64,000 nt of DNA from Ruegeria lacuscaerulensis (GTDB lineage: Bacteria > Pseudomonadota > Alphaproteobacteria > Rhodobacterales > Rhodobacteraceae). The notes beneath the pieces are model-generated. The model saw only the letters and a program-made list of their open reading frames with translations. It searched no databases and was not told the DNA's origin. Both the position numbers and the translations under genes were made by a program. Position 1 is the first letter of the stretch. Every line of letters starts with the position of its first letter. Shown one piece after another: positions 43,255-52,874 of this stretch. Location: NCBI RefSeq assembly GCF_013034685.1, contig NZ_WQGO01000004.1, positions 1 to 64,000 of the forward strand. The letters run 5' to 3'.

Positions 43255-43662
43255 CTAGCGCACCACATGCACCGCGCAAGCGGCGTGCCTAACCACGTGG
43301 TTGGCGGTCGATCCCAGCAGCAGATCCTGCATCCCCGGTCGGTGCGAGGCCATGATGATCAGGTCGGGTTTATGTTCTTCGGACCAATCCAGAATGGTGC
43401 GCCCGGAATGCCCTTCGACAACCACACCTTTGGCATTGGGAAGTTTGGCGGCCAAGCTGTCCAATTCGGTTTGCAGAGCCTTGCGGGCTTCGCGCAGATA
43501 TTCGGGCGGCATATAGGAAATCGCGTAGTTCGGGATATGCTCGACCACATGCAGCAGCGTGACCTGTGCATCCGGGGTTGCCAACACCTTGGCCAGTTTC
43601 AGCGGGCCGGAAATATCCCGCTCGGCATCAAAGGAAATCGGGACCAGAATATTGTGATACAT
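43255..43662 (-). CDS. Universal stress protein (UspA family)
   Basis: 135-aa protein. MYHNILVPISFDAERD is the beta1 ATP-binding start and LIIMASHRPGMQDLLLGSTANHVVRHAACAVHVVR the C-terminal G-2x-G-9x-G(S/T) nucleotide-binding pattern. ATG 43662 is preferred over 43671 because GGAGG is at ideal distance. Confidence 0.9.
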   Translation of the reverse strand: MYHNILVPISFDAERDISGPLKLAKVLATPDAQVTLLHVVEHIPNYAISYMPPEYLREARKALQTELDSLAAKLPNAKGVVVEGHSGRTILDWSEEHKPDLIIMASHRPGMQDLLLGSTANHVVRHAACAVHVVR

Positions 43663-43728
43663 GATGCGCACCTCCGTTCATTTCGCGGTCAGGATGCGCC
43701 AATTCGCAAGGCACGGCTTTGATTTAGG

Positions 43729-44055
43729 TCACGATCCGCTAAAAGTTTCGGCAACATCATACATCACCGGTTCAAAGCTTTTGCACAGCTCGTTGATCTT
43801 GCGATTCCGGTCGCGCATTTCCGGGGTGCGCAGCATCGCCAGAAAATCCTCGCGCCGTTCCCATTGCGAGTAATTGGCGATCCGCGTCTGAGCGTCATTG
43901 ACATGCAGCCCCGCCGCCACAAAGCCGGGCTGCTTCGAGATGAAATCGGCATAGGCGTCAGTCAGCGCCTCAAGCAGGTCTTGACAGGTACCGGGCGTCA
44001 TCTCGAAGGTCGTGATCACGGTTTGGACGCTGGTGTTCTTGGCAATGTTCGGCAT
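43729..44055 (-). CDS. ABM-domain (antibiotic biosynthesis monooxygenase-like) protein
   Basis: 108-aa protein. TVITTFEMTPGTCQDLLEAL, KQPGFVAAGLHVNDAQTRIANYSQWERREDFLAML is the ABM/heme-degrading monooxygenase-like dimeric barrel with the conserved NYSQW. No evidence for antibiotic synthesis nearby; a general quinone or stress-related role is possible. Confidence 0.83.
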   Translation of the reverse strand: MPNIAKNTSVQTVITTFEMTPGTCQDLLEALTDAYADFISKQPGFVAAGLHVNDAQTRIANYSQWERREDFLAMLRTPEMRDRNRKINELCKSFEPVMYDVAETFSGS

Positions 44056-44199
44056 CTGGAATCTCCTGTTATTGAGCCCAGCCTAGCATAGGATTTCCAA
44101 AGGTCCCGCCTTTGTTGGCGAATTCAGCACTTTGCCACGGCAGCGGGAATTCGTCATTTCACTAACGATCTGTTAACCATGCTGACCGATGCTGCGCCT

Positions 44200-44862
44200 A
44201 TGTACCGGGTTCTTTACCTTTTGTTCATCATGCTGTTGGCCTCGCCTGCGTGGTCGGGCGCATGGCTGCGCGGCAAGGATTCCGCTTTTTCGGCGGCATC
44301 GGTGACGGTGTTCAAGGAACCCGACCAGGGGTATGACTATGCATCCGCGCTTTATGCCGAATGGGGTGCTCAGGACAATCTGACAATTGGGTTCGATTTT
44401 GAAGAGAACCGAGACCTCTACGGTCATGCGACTGTCTTTGCCCGCATCCCGGTTGCCGATTTGCAGCAAAAGGGGCGGTTTGCCGCAGAGTTCGGGGTTG
44501 GTGTGCATCACCGCTATCGTGGAGCATGGGCGCTGTACAAGGCAACCCTGTCCTATGGAAAGGGGTACTCGACCGGATGGGGCAATGGCTGGGTGGCCCT
44601 GGATGCATCATTGGAATACCGCACCCACGACGCGCTCTATCGCAAACTGGACCTGACAACGGGCCTGAATTCAGCGCGGCTGATCAACCCTTTGCTTCAG
44701 GTCGAGACCGCTTATCGCAGCGGAAGCTCTCTGTTCTGGCGGGTCCGGCCGTCGGCCATGATCCGGTGGCAGGACAGCCCGACAACCTGGGTTCTGGGGC
44801 TGGAGCGGAAAGATGCCCGCAATGACACGGGCATCAAACTGGCAATCTGGTCCGAGTTCTGA
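44200..44862 (+). CDS. Exported beta-rich protein, probable outer-membrane barrel
   Basis: 220-aa protein starting at ATG 44200 with signal peptide MYRVLYLLFIMLLASPAWSGA. The mature chain shows repeated amphipathic strands: YDYASALYAEWGAQDNLTIGFDFEE, GRFAAEFGVGVHHRYRG, WVALDASLEYRTH, LLQVETAYRSGS, WVLGLERK, and a terminal Phe (IWSEF), consistent with a small outer-membrane barrel. No family assigned. Convergent with the beta-helix gene. Confidence 0.62.
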   Translation: MYRVLYLLFIMLLASPAWSGAWLRGKDSAFSAASVTVFKEPDQGYDYASALYAEWGAQDNLTIGFDFEENRDLYGHATVFARIPVADLQQKGRFAAEFGVGVHHRYRGAWALYKATLSYGKGYSTGWGNGWVALDASLEYRTHDALYRKLDLTTGLNSARLINPLLQVETAYRSGSSLFWRVRPSAMIRWQDSPTTWVLGLERKDARNDTGIKLAIWSEF

Positions 44863-44871
44863 CGCCGCCGC

Positions 44872-47160
44872 TCAGCGCTCCATTCGGATGATGGTCGAGA
44901 CTGATCCGCGCAAGGATTGCGCCCAGCGCAGGTTTATAACGTCCTTCCCGCTGCTCTGTTCCAGCTCCACATAAGGTGTGTCGTGGATAGTCCCGCCAAA
45001 AGCGTTCTTCAATGGACCCAACACCGTAACCGCGTCACACCCGCGGGCTTTTCCGCCAAATGGAAGACGCGCTTGCGACCCAATACTCCAGACCGACGAA
45101 TTCGAGCTTTGCGCGTGAACCAGACGCAGCGGGTTTTCAACCTTGGCCGAGATGCCATGAAACGTGTTGTCCCTGAAACTCACGTTCAGATGCGCGAAAT
45201 GGTTGAAATCCGCGAAAGTCGTATCCACCCGCTCGGCTCGGTCGATCGCGCCGTTGATGGAGCGAAATTTGTTCCCAGCAACAACGACACCATTCAGGAA
45301 ATGGCCAGGCCCGTGCGGCCGAATGACAATATTGCTGAACCAGGGTGCGACCTCGTTACAATAGAATATATTGTCGGTTATGGTCATCGCGCTGAACGAA
45401 AATCCCGCCGTGTACGCCGGATTGGCGTCCCGCTCATTAGTCCACTGCAAAAAGCAATTATCGACATAGTTCTCGGAAATGGTCGAGCTGTTATAGGTCC
45501 CGATCATAACCAACCCGGCGCTGCGCACGCCCTGAGCAATGCTGTCGCCCTGGAAGAAGTGGTTGCCCAGCACCAGGTTGTTCGTCCCACCCAGAACGGC
45601 AAAATGCAGGAACCTGACAGCACGATTGTGGCGCAGTTTGATATCATTCGCTGTCGCGTTCAGGGCGATGGATCTGCGATCCGAGACGTTGAAAGACTCC
45701 TCAGCCGACAGGAACTGGCAATTGTCGATCAACATCCCCTGACAGCCGGTACCGATTGAAGTAATCCCGCGATCCTTCGGACGGCTGACAAAGCAGTTGG
45801 TAATCGCAAATGTACTGCCAGACGGTGCCAGACGGATGCCGCTGCATCGCCCGTTGCACTGAAACTCGATCTCTTCCATGCCAAATTTGCGCAGGGTGCT
45901 GAAACCCATGAAGTCCAGCAGGTACTTGAACGAAAAAAACGAGAACGACTGCGTGCCCGCCGCATCATAAATCGGGGCGTTCAGAGTGATTTCGCCCGCA
46001 CCAACATTCTTGGACCGCACGTAAATCTCGCGCCCGACACCATTGCCCCCTACCAAGGACCCAACCGGAATATTCGCAACATTGGCGACATTGGTCAGCC
46101 GAGTCGGATCGGATGGGTTGTAGGTTGCGACCGAAGTGAAGGTCTCGGTATCCCAGGCTGCATTGTCTTTGACATCGAACTGGCCATTGCGAATGACGCG
46201 ACGGGTGGAGAAACCACTCTGCCGGTTCGGAACGGCTGCGGCCATGTCAATCGGGCCGTTTACCGATATCTTGCGTCCACCCATGTCCAGGGATTCATGG
46301 TCCGCATTGTTCAACAGCGCCTGAAATGCCTTTTTAAATGCCAACTCCTCATCCCCGAACGCGGTGATATAAGCTGGCAGGTCGAAATTCTTGGTCAACA
46401 GCAGCATCTTATCGTCAGGCATCGTGACGGTGCCCTCAAACTCGGTCTCGGACGCGATGGTGGTATTTTCAGTCAGCAGGTAAGTGCCTTCAGACACAAA
46501 AACCCGGCGTCCACCCGCAGCCTGGTCCGCCGCGACAAAGGCCGACGTATCATCTGCAACCCCATCACCGACCGCGCCAAAATCGCGTACATCCACAAGG
46601 CTAATCATGTCGCGCAGAAAAACACCGGTCACATCCGTGATCTCGATATCGTCCACCCGCACGATCGAGCCATTCGCTCCGATCAGATCAAGTCCGAAAT
46701 GGCCATAAATCGCGGTCACGCCCCAGGGCATATCCACGCCGGTGCGCTGCCCCGCCCCGACAATCGCGGTGATTTCATGGACGGTGCCATAGCCCGACAG
46801 TTGGGTTGCGGGGCCTTGCTCGATCACCCCATCCAAATGTGTCTCACCCGCGCCACCAGCCCAGGCCGCGATCCGAACCTCGGGCAAAGGCCCGCTGATT
46901 GCCTTCACCCGCGCCTTGATCTGAAGATAGCACCCCGGCTGCAACGGGGTCTGCCCCATATAACGCAGCTTTTGCGTTGCACTGACTTTGAGGATTTCAA
47001 GGCAGCCGCCGAAATCCGCATCCGCCGGAACAAAAGCGCCGGTGCCCGAGCCTTCATAGGTCGGCGAGCCAGGTGTTCCGTCGCCGCTGGACCAGACGTT
47101 CAGGCCGTTTGCAAAAGCAGGCGGCATGAACACGATGCCGTCGGTGATTGCCTTGTTCAT
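44872..47160 (-). CDS. Large right-handed beta-helix protein with pectate-lyase-superfamily domain
   Basis: 762-aa protein. N-terminal domain (about 1-190) is beta-rich and carbohydrate-binding-like (CYLQIKARVKA, VRIAAWAGGAGE). LVDVRDFGAVGDGVADDTSAF at about 198-218 is the Pectate_lyase_3/GH28-like signature, also common in phage tailspikes. The rest is a long parallel beta-helix with Asn/Gly-rich rungs (ITNCFVSRPKDRGITSI, NYVDNCFLQW, NIFYCNEVAPWFSNIVI). No signal peptide is visible, although the fold is normally extracellular. ATG 47160 follows AAAGGG. Polysaccharide binding or cleavage is inferred from fold. Confidence 0.7.
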   Translation of the reverse strand: MNKAITDGIVFMPPAFANGLNVWSSGDGTPGSPTYEGSGTGAFVPADADFGGCLEILKVSATQKLRYMGQTPLQPGCYLQIKARVKAISGPLPEVRIAAWAGGAGETHLDGVIEQGPATQLSGYGTVHEITAIVGAGQRTGVDMPWGVTAIYGHFGLDLIGANGSIVRVDDIEITDVTGVFLRDMISLVDVRDFGAVGDGVADDTSAFVAADQAAGGRRVFVSEGTYLLTENTTIASETEFEGTVTMPDDKMLLLTKNFDLPAYITAFGDEELAFKKAFQALLNNADHESLDMGGRKISVNGPIDMAAAVPNRQSGFSTRRVIRNGQFDVKDNAAWDTETFTSVATYNPSDPTRLTNVANVANIPVGSLVGGNGVGREIYVRSKNVGAGEITLNAPIYDAAGTQSFSFFSFKYLLDFMGFSTLRKFGMEEIEFQCNGRCSGIRLAPSGSTFAITNCFVSRPKDRGITSIGTGCQGMLIDNCQFLSAEESFNVSDRRSIALNATANDIKLRHNRAVRFLHFAVLGGTNNLVLGNHFFQGDSIAQGVRSAGLVMIGTYNSSTISENYVDNCFLQWTNERDANPAYTAGFSFSAMTITDNIFYCNEVAPWFSNIVIRPHGPGHFLNGVVVAGNKFRSINGAIDRAERVDTTFADFNHFAHLNVSFRDNTFHGISAKVENPLRLVHAQSSNSSVWSIGSQARLPFGGKARGCDAVTVLGPLKNAFGGTIHDTPYVELEQSSGKDVINLRWAQSLRGSVSTIIRMER

Positions 47161-47206
47161 AGAAATCCCTTTCCCAATCGCACCCATCAGCGCGCATTAA
47201 CTCAGG

Positions 47207-47225
47207 GCTCGGGGTCGCCCCGAGC
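47207..47225 (-). other. GC-rich hairpin between DUF4864 gene and beta-helix gene
   Basis: GCTCGGGG, 3-nt loop, CCCCGAGC: perfect 8-bp stem. It lies after the DUF4864 stop and 47 bp before the beta-helix start on the minus strand. Without a U-run it is not a classical terminator. Confidence 0.5.
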
Positions 47226-47289
47226 GCAAAAGCCTGAGTACAGAAAGGGTGTTAATCGCTGCTCATGTCACCGTGACGGTGGTGTTGCG

Positions 47290-47691
47290 TTACGCCGCGG
47301 GGTCCGAGTTGCCCAGCAACTGCACGCCATTGATCTTCCAGTCATTTTCTAACTGGATCATCTGATAATCCAGAATATGAGTTTGTCCGGCACCATCAAC
47401 GATCAGAACCTTTTGCCACAGCGCGCCCGCGATCTCGCGCAGTTCCAGAAACCGAATATCAGAGGGTCGCCAGACCATAGGATAGCCGTTGCGCACCATG
47501 TTCCCGAAATTCTCGGGCGTGCGGAAAATGCTCTGGATGTTGGGGCTTGCAAAGGTAAAGGCGGTGGCGAAATCATCCGCTTTGAACGCCTGTATCTGCG
47601 CCGCGATATTGGCTTCGATCTCGGTGCTTTGGGCAAATGCACCCGTGGCCAAACCGGCACTCAACGAAAGGGCAAGCAAGATACGACGCAT
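47290..47691 (-). CDS. Exported DUF4864-family protein
   Basis: 133-aa protein with signal peptide MRRILLALSLSAGLATGAFAQ. The mature part reads as DUF4864: ANIAAQIQAFKADDFATAFTFASPNIQSIF, then NGYPMVWRPSDIRFLELRE, DGAGQTHILDYQMI and WKINGVQLL. An NTF2-like fold is likely; function unknown. Its ribosome binding site lies inside a 10-bp hairpin (47691-47722). Confidence 0.85.
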   Translation of the reverse strand: MRRILLALSLSAGLATGAFAQSTEIEANIAAQIQAFKADDFATAFTFASPNIQSIFRTPENFGNMVRNGYPMVWRPSDIRFLELREIAGALWQKVLIVDGAGQTHILDYQMIQLENDWKINGVQLLGNSDPAA

Positions 47692-47722
47692 GGGGCTACC
47701 TCCTTTGGCAAGGGTAGCCCCA
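47691..47722 (-). promoter_or_regulatory. Hairpin enclosing the ribosome binding site of the DUF4864 gene
   Basis: On the minus strand TGGGGCTACC, a 12-nt loop CTTGCCAAAGGA and GGTAGCCCCA form a perfect 10-bp stem. The Shine-Dalgarno AAGGAGG spans loop and stem, and the ATG starts at the base of the stem. It could control translation, or it may double as the 3' hairpin of the lysK transcript. Confidence 0.55.
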
Positions 47723-47739
47723 CATCATGTCAGGTCAAA

Positions 47740-49314
47740 TCAGGCAAGCTCTCCGGTCAAAGCCTTGTCGATCAGCGCAATCGTTTCGGGCACACCGTAA
47801 AGGGCAATAAACCCACCAAAGCGCGGCCCTTGCGAGGCCCCCAGCAGCACCTCGTAGAGCGCTGTGAACCATCCGCGCATCGGGTCGAATCGCTCGCGCC
47901 CGATGGAGTAAACCACTGATTGCAGCGCCTCGTCCTCAAGCGGGCCATCATAGGCTTGCAACGCGGCCTTCAACGCTTCCAGTGCCTCACGTTCCTGATC
48001 AGTCGGCGCGCGGTGCTGTCGGGTGGGTTTGACGAAATCGTTGAAGTAGCGCACCGCAAAGCCCGCCGCCTGATCCAGATCGGGATGCGTTTCTGCGGTC
48101 GCCTCGGGCGCATAGCGGCGGATGAAACCCCACAGCGCTTCTTTGTCCTCGGCACCAGACACCGATGCCAGATTCAGCAACATCGCAAACGGCACCATAA
48201 GCGTGGATGCAGGCACGTCACCGCCATGGATATGCCAGACAGGGTTGTTCAACTGCGCCTTCAGCTCTTGCCCGGGATAGGCGCGCAGCTGCTGATGATA
48301 CTCGTCCACAGCCTTGGGAATGACGTCGAAATACAGACGCTTGGCCGTTTTGGGCTTTTGGTACATGAAATACGACAGGCTTTCCGGCGCGGCATAAGTC
48401 AGCCACTCTTCCATCGACAAGCCATTACCCTTGGACTTCGAGATCTTCTGCCCCTGCTCATCATTGAACAGCTCATAGCTGAGCGCTTCGGGCGGCTGTT
48501 TGCCCAGCGCTCGGCAAATTTTCGACGACTGCGTGACTGAATCGATCAGGTCTTTGCCGGACATCTCATAATCCACGCCCAGCGCGGCCCAACGCATAGC
48601 CCAGTCGGGCTTCCACTGCATCTTGACGTTGCCTCCCGTGACCGGGATTTCGACCTTTTCGCCATCAGGCTCCTGATAAACAATCGTGCCTTTGGCTACG
48701 TTACGTTCCAGCGTCGGCACTTGCAGCACGTGGCCGGTTTTCGGGCTGATCGGCAAGAAGCATGAATAGGTCTCGCGTCGCTCGGGCCCGAGGGTCGGCA
48801 GCATGATTTCTTGTATCTTGTCGAAGCGCTCCAGCGCGATCAGCAGCGCCTCATCAAACTTGCCGCTGGTGTAGTAATCGGTGGCCGAGGCAAATTCATA
48901 CTCGAACCCAAAACTATCCAGAAAATCGCACAGCATCGCGTTGTTGTGCTGCGCGAACCCTTCATGCGTGCCAAATGGGTCGCGCACTTTGGTGAGCGGC
49001 AGATGCAGGTCTTCTTTCAGCTCGTCCTGCATCGGCACATTGGTCGGAACCTTGCGAAAGCCGTCCATATCATCCGAAAAGCAGATCAGCTTGGTCGGAA
49101 TATCGCTGATCTGTTCAAACGCATGCCGTACCATCGAGGTCCGCGCGACCTCGCCAAAGGTACCGATATGCGGCAGGCCCGACGGGCCATAGCCGGTCTG
49201 GAACAGCACATACCCCTTTTCCGGCGCACCTTGTCTGTAGCGTTTGAGGACCCGGCGCGCCTCTTCGAAAGGCCAAGCCTTGGACGACATCGCGGTTTCA
49301 CGCAGTTCAGACAT
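47740..49314 (-). CDS. lysK: Lysine--tRNA ligase, class I (LysRS-I)
   Basis: Charges tRNA-Lys. The 524-aa product is the class I, archaeal-type enzyme found in many alphaproteobacteria, not the usual class II LysS. HIGH is HIGT at residues 49-52 in [17 protein letters not shown], and KMSKS is [15 protein letters not shown] near 293. Two stretches [15 protein letters not shown] and [18 protein letters not shown] are typical of the family. C-terminal helical cage follows. No duplicate class II gene is seen in the window. Confidence 0.95.
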   Translation of the reverse strand: MSELRETAMSSKAWPFEEARRVLKRYRQGAPEKGYVLFQTGYGPSGLPHIGTFGEVARTSMVRHAFEQISDIPTKLICFSDDMDGFRKVPTNVPMQDELKEDLHLPLTKVRDPFGTHEGFAQHNNAMLCDFLDSFGFEYEFASATDYYTSGKFDEALLIALERFDKIQEIMLPTLGPERRETYSCFLPISPKTGHVLQVPTLERNVAKGTIVYQEPDGEKVEIPVTGGNVKMQWKPDWAMRWAALGVDYEMSGKDLIDSVTQSSKICRALGKQPPEALSYELFNDEQGQKISKSKGNGLSMEEWLTYAAPESLSYFMYQKPKTAKRLYFDVIPKAVDEYHQQLRAYPGQELKAQLNNPVWHIHGGDVPASTLMVPFAMLLNLASVSGAEDKEALWGFIRRYAPEATAETHPDLDQAAGFAVRYFNDFVKPTRQHRAPTDQEREALEALKAALQAYDGPLEDEALQSVVYSIGRERFDPMRGWFTALYEVLLGASQGPRFGGFIALYGVPETIALIDKALTGELA

Positions 49315-49444
49315 TTTTTAGGTGCTCCATCGGGAAATACAGCGCCGGACGCCCCATGCGACCCGTCCGGCCCCTCCTATTGTGCCGGTGCAGCATGAGT
49401 CAATAAAGCGCGCTGTTTTTCTGAGCGGAAACCCCGGTTGCGGT

Positions 49445-50245
49445 TTATTCGGCTGCCGTCACTTTCGGCGGGAACTTGTTCGGCAGCAAACCCATTCGCT
49501 GCGCCTGATGCACATCGGCCAGCAGATCCCGATCGGCAGCGGCAAACAGCTCTTCGGGATCGTCCAGCACGAAATATCCCATCTGATGCATGTCGATCCG
49601 ATACGGCGTTCGCAAGATCGTCATGACATCGAACGGGTCCCGATCGGGAACGTCGCTATCCACGGCATAAACCAGCTCCGTGGGCGAAGACGCCAGCCCC
49701 GAGCCCAGCGCCTTGATCTGCCCGTCCTGTCGGCGCAATCCGAATTCAATCGAAAACCAATATAGCCGGATCAACCAAGCATAGTCTTTGTCCCCCGCCT
49801 CAACTCCAGCGTTGCCGATCGCATAGCTGAAAGCGGCAAAACGTGGGTCGCTCAGTAGGGGCGTGTGGCCAAAGATTTCGTGAAAGATATCGGGTTCTTC
49901 AATATAGTCGAAATCCTCGCGTGAACGGATGAACGATGCAGCAGGAAAAACCCGATCCGCGAGCATGCCAAAAAAGGTCTTGAACCCGATCAGCGCCGGA
50001 ACCGGTTGAACCCGCCACCCGGTCAGGTCCAGAAGACGCTCGGATATATCCGCGCAGGACGGCACGCGGGTCTTGGGCATCTCCAACCGATTCAACCCGT
50101 CCAGATATTCATGCGCCATGTAGCGCTGCACATTTTTCTGCTGGGCTGCATAAAGGTCCGCCCAAACCGCATCCTCTTCGGCGGTATAGACAATATGGCC
50201 GCGCGCGTCGGCCTGCTTGGCCACGTATTTGGTGGATTTGGGCAT
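49445..50245 (-). CDS. phhA: Phenylalanine 4-monooxygenase
   Basis: Pterin-dependent iron hydroxylase converting phenylalanine to tyrosine. The 266-aa catalytic-only bacterial form has PDIFHEIFGHTPLL with the two Fe(II) His (near 138 and 143), and the Glu in YWFSIEFGLRR. Also GWRVQPVPALIGFKTFFGMLADR typical of PhhA. Divergent from an Lrp-family gene 108 bp away, a common arrangement where the regulator activates phhA. Confidence 0.95.
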   Translation of the reverse strand: MPKSTKYVAKQADARGHIVYTAEEDAVWADLYAAQQKNVQRYMAHEYLDGLNRLEMPKTRVPSCADISERLLDLTGWRVQPVPALIGFKTFFGMLADRVFPAASFIRSREDFDYIEEPDIFHEIFGHTPLLSDPRFAAFSYAIGNAGVEAGDKDYAWLIRLYWFSIEFGLRRQDGQIKALGSGLASSPTELVYAVDSDVPDRDPFDVMTILRTPYRIDMHQMGYFVLDDPEELFAAADRDLLADVHQAQRMGLLPNKFPPKVTAAE

Positions 50246-50353
50246 GGAACGTCCTCCTTGATAGAATTTTAGCCCTTACTCGTGGTAAATTTGACTTAAT
50301 GGCGTGAGGAATTGCTGGAGTTTTGGCCCAAACATTTCAATAATGCGCCAATC

Positions 50354-50821
50354 ATGACCCAAATCCTTCAACCCGCTGACATCGCTATCCTGCAAGAGCT
50401 TCAGTCAGACGGACGTCTGTCCATGCAGGATCTCGCCGACCGGACCGGGCTGTCGGCCTCGCAATGCTGGCGGCGAGTACGAGATCTTGAGGCAACGGGT
50501 GTCGTCTCCGGTTATGCCGCGCGGGTGCCCGCAAAATCGGTGGGGCTGAATGCGATCGCCTACGTTCACATCGCGTTGAAAGACCACCAAGAGGACAGCA
50601 TCGCGTCCTTCCTGCGTCTGGTTGAGACCGAAGCCCAGATCGTCGAATGCGCCTCGATCACCGGGGATCACGATTTCATCTTGAAGGTCTACGCGCGCAC
50701 CCCCGAGGACCTTGAACATTTCATCATGCAACGCCTGTTGAAATCCGGCCTTGTCCGCGACACACGCAGCAATTTCGTGCTGCGCCAGACCAAAACGCGT
50801 GGGCCGTTGCCCATCCTGTGA
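50354..50821 (+). CDS. Lrp/AsnC-family transcriptional regulator
   Basis: 155-aa regulator. HTH: ADIAILQELQSDGRLSMQDLADRTGLSASQCWRRVRDLEATG; RAM/effector domain: AYVHIALKDHQEDSIASF, VECASITGDHDFILKVYARTPEDLEHFI. Start ATG 50354 (MTQILQ). Divergent from phhA, so it most likely regulates aromatic amino acid turnover (inference). Confidence 0.92.
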   Translation: MTQILQPADIAILQELQSDGRLSMQDLADRTGLSASQCWRRVRDLEATGVVSGYAARVPAKSVGLNAIAYVHIALKDHQEDSIASFLRLVETEAQIVECASITGDHDFILKVYARTPEDLEHFIMQRLLKSGLVRDTRSNFVLRQTKTRGPLPIL

Positions 50822-50904
50822 CGCTTTGGCCGCCGAAATCCGTTGAACCCGATCCCGGTCCCTCCTATCGTGCGCGTTCAGAACAGCTCTATCAGGACCA
50901 CGCC

Positions 50905-51327
50905 ATGACCGATCAAGTGCCTCACCCGATGTCTCCGCAGGATTGCCTTGTTGCGATCATGGTGGCGATCTCAGCATCGGACGAAACCATTCGCACGGCT
51001 GAACTGGTCAAAATCGAAGCCGCTGTGAACATGCTGCCGGTCTTTGCCGAGTATGACATCGACCGCACCCGCCGCGTCTCGCAGATCGTGTTCGACCTGT
51101 TCGAACAAGAGGACGGGCTGGATGCGCTGTTTGGTCTGATCCGGGAAAACCTGCCCGAGCGGCTGAACGAAACCGCATATGCCCTGGCGTGCGACGTGGC
51201 CGCTGCGGACGGATCCCTGGCCGAGACCGAACTGCGCCTGCTGGAAGAAATCCGTTACGAGTTGAACGTCGACCGCCTGCACGCCGCTGCAATTGAACGC
51301 GGCGCACGGGCACGTCACACCACCTGA
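50905..51327 (+). CDS. TerB-family (tellurite resistance-like) protein
   Basis: 140-aa helical protein of the TerB/DjlA-N family: PQDCLVAIMVAISASDETIRTAELVKIEAAVNMLPVFAEYD and ALACDVAAADGSLAETELRLLEEIRYELNVD, with the two acidic repeats (ASDETI.. and AADGSL..AE) that may bind metal. Start ATG 50905 after AGGA. The longer frame overlaps the Lrp gene and is not used. No other ter genes nearby. Confidence 0.82.
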   Translation: MTDQVPHPMSPQDCLVAIMVAISASDETIRTAELVKIEAAVNMLPVFAEYDIDRTRRVSQIVFDLFEQEDGLDALFGLIRENLPERLNETAYALACDVAAADGSLAETELRLLEEIRYELNVDRLHAAAIERGARARHTT

Positions 51328-51329
51328 TC

Positions 51330-52808
51330 CTAGCTGCCGCTCAGCGTTCCCCAACGTGCGATCAAAGCGCGCTGCAACCTGCGCGACCGCGCATTCCAAC
51401 TGCGTGCGCCCGCCGGGCGCTCCCGGTTCGCGCGCGGGATTGTGGCCCGGTGGTCGACATCAGCTGTGAAGATAGCAAAGGCCAGTTCGGACCCGTCTGG
51501 CGTGGTGATGAAACCTCCCAAACCCGAGACGAAATTCAACGTCCCTGTCTTGGCGTCCACCTTGATCGGGTGGTCTTTGACGGGTCTTCCCTGACTGTCC
51601 AACAACCTGAAATTCTTCAATAAAGGCCGCAACGCTCCGGCTTTCTGCGCTGCGATCAACGCCTTGACCAGATCACCCGGCGCGACCCGAGACGCATCCC
51701 CCAGCCCCGAATGATCAACCATCTCAATGCCGTTGACCCCATATGCCTCGGCGGCCCAGCGATTCATTTCGTCGGCCGAGTCTTGCAGGGTGTGCAGATC
51801 GGCACCACGCGCCTTGGACGCCGTCATGCCCACCAATTCCGCCGTCACATTGGTCGAATATTTCAGCATTCCCCGCAAAATATTGTCCAGCGTGTCACTA
51901 TAATGCGTGACCAGCAAACTGCCCTGAGGGCTTTCGTTCGTCACCTGCACACGGTCCAGCACAATCCCGTTCGACCGCGCCAATGTCCGAAACACATCCC
52001 CGGCGTAGAGCGCCGGTTTGCGTACCGGCAACCACCGGGCGCCACCTTTGCCCAGCGCCCCGCGGGCAACGGTCCAGCGATCTTGCCGCGCGCTTGGATC
52101 ATAGGTGTAGATCGGGGCTTTCCTGCTTTCGACTCGCATAGTTGCCACATCTACAGCCGGCTTGTAGCGCGCGCTTCGGGCATCCATCGTCACGGTATAA
52201 TCCGTGCCTTCGCGCTTCCATTCAAAGTGAACCCTGTTGAAGTTCAATGCAATCCCGCTCAGCGCCGGGCTGTATCCCAGATGATCCGGCTGACCGGCAT
52301 CAATGCTGAACACATAGGGCAACGCCCCGTCATAAACCTTGAACGCACCGCGCACCTCGGTGATCCCGGCCTCTCGCAAATTGGCCGCCATTGTGGCCAG
52401 CGCATCCGTATCCAGCAGCGGGTCACCGCCGCCGACCAGAATAAGATCTCCGTTCAGAATGCCATTCTCGACCGGCCCATACGCGATCAGTTTGGTTTCA
52501 AAGCGATAGTCTGGCCCCAGTACGTCCAGCGCATAAAGCGCGGTCAGAGCTTTCGCCACACTGGCCGGAGGCAACCTGAGATCTCCGCCCACCGCCTCTA
52601 ACTCGACACCGGTCTTGACGTCGGCCACGGCAAAAGCCACTTCGCCCCGCAGCCCGGCCGATTGGATCAGCCGTTCGGCCCCGTTTTTCTGTGGTCCACG
52701 GATCTGAGGCCGCAACGAAACCAAGGGCGCATTCGCCAGCGCAATGCCGGGGGCCACAACCGCCCCAAGGCTTGCAAGAAAACCACGTCGTGAAAAACGA
52801 TCAGCCAT
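51330..52808 (-). CDS. dacB: D-alanyl-D-alanine carboxypeptidase/endopeptidase, PBP4 (DacB) type
   Basis: 492-aa peptidoglycan hydrolase of family S13. It begins with a twin-arginine-like signal MADRFSRRGFLASLGAVVAPG, predicting Tat export. Motifs: S83-V-A-K86 (PASVAKALTAL), SxN as YSTNVTAELVG, and KTG as DAKTGTLNFVSG. Residues 100-250 include the domain insertion typical of PBP4. The C-terminal PRANRERPAGARSWNARSRRLQRALIARWG tail is basic. Convergent with the TerB-like gene, 2 bp apart. Confidence 0.93.
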   Translation of the reverse strand: MADRFSRRGFLASLGAVVAPGIALANAPLVSLRPQIRGPQKNGAERLIQSAGLRGEVAFAVADVKTGVELEAVGGDLRLPPASVAKALTALYALDVLGPDYRFETKLIAYGPVENGILNGDLILVGGGDPLLDTDALATMAANLREAGITEVRGAFKVYDGALPYVFSIDAGQPDHLGYSPALSGIALNFNRVHFEWKREGTDYTVTMDARSARYKPAVDVATMRVESRKAPIYTYDPSARQDRWTVARGALGKGGARWLPVRKPALYAGDVFRTLARSNGIVLDRVQVTNESPQGSLLVTHYSDTLDNILRGMLKYSTNVTAELVGMTASKARGADLHTLQDSADEMNRWAAEAYGVNGIEMVDHSGLGDASRVAPGDLVKALIAAQKAGALRPLLKNFRLLDSQGRPVKDHPIKVDAKTGTLNFVSGLGGFITTPDGSELAFAIFTADVDHRATIPRANRERPAGARSWNARSRRLQRALIARWGTLSGS

Positions 52809-52874
52809 GGGTCAATAAAATCCCAGAGGGTTCAGGCAAACAACCAGTCAAAAAGGATTATGTGCGCACGAAGG

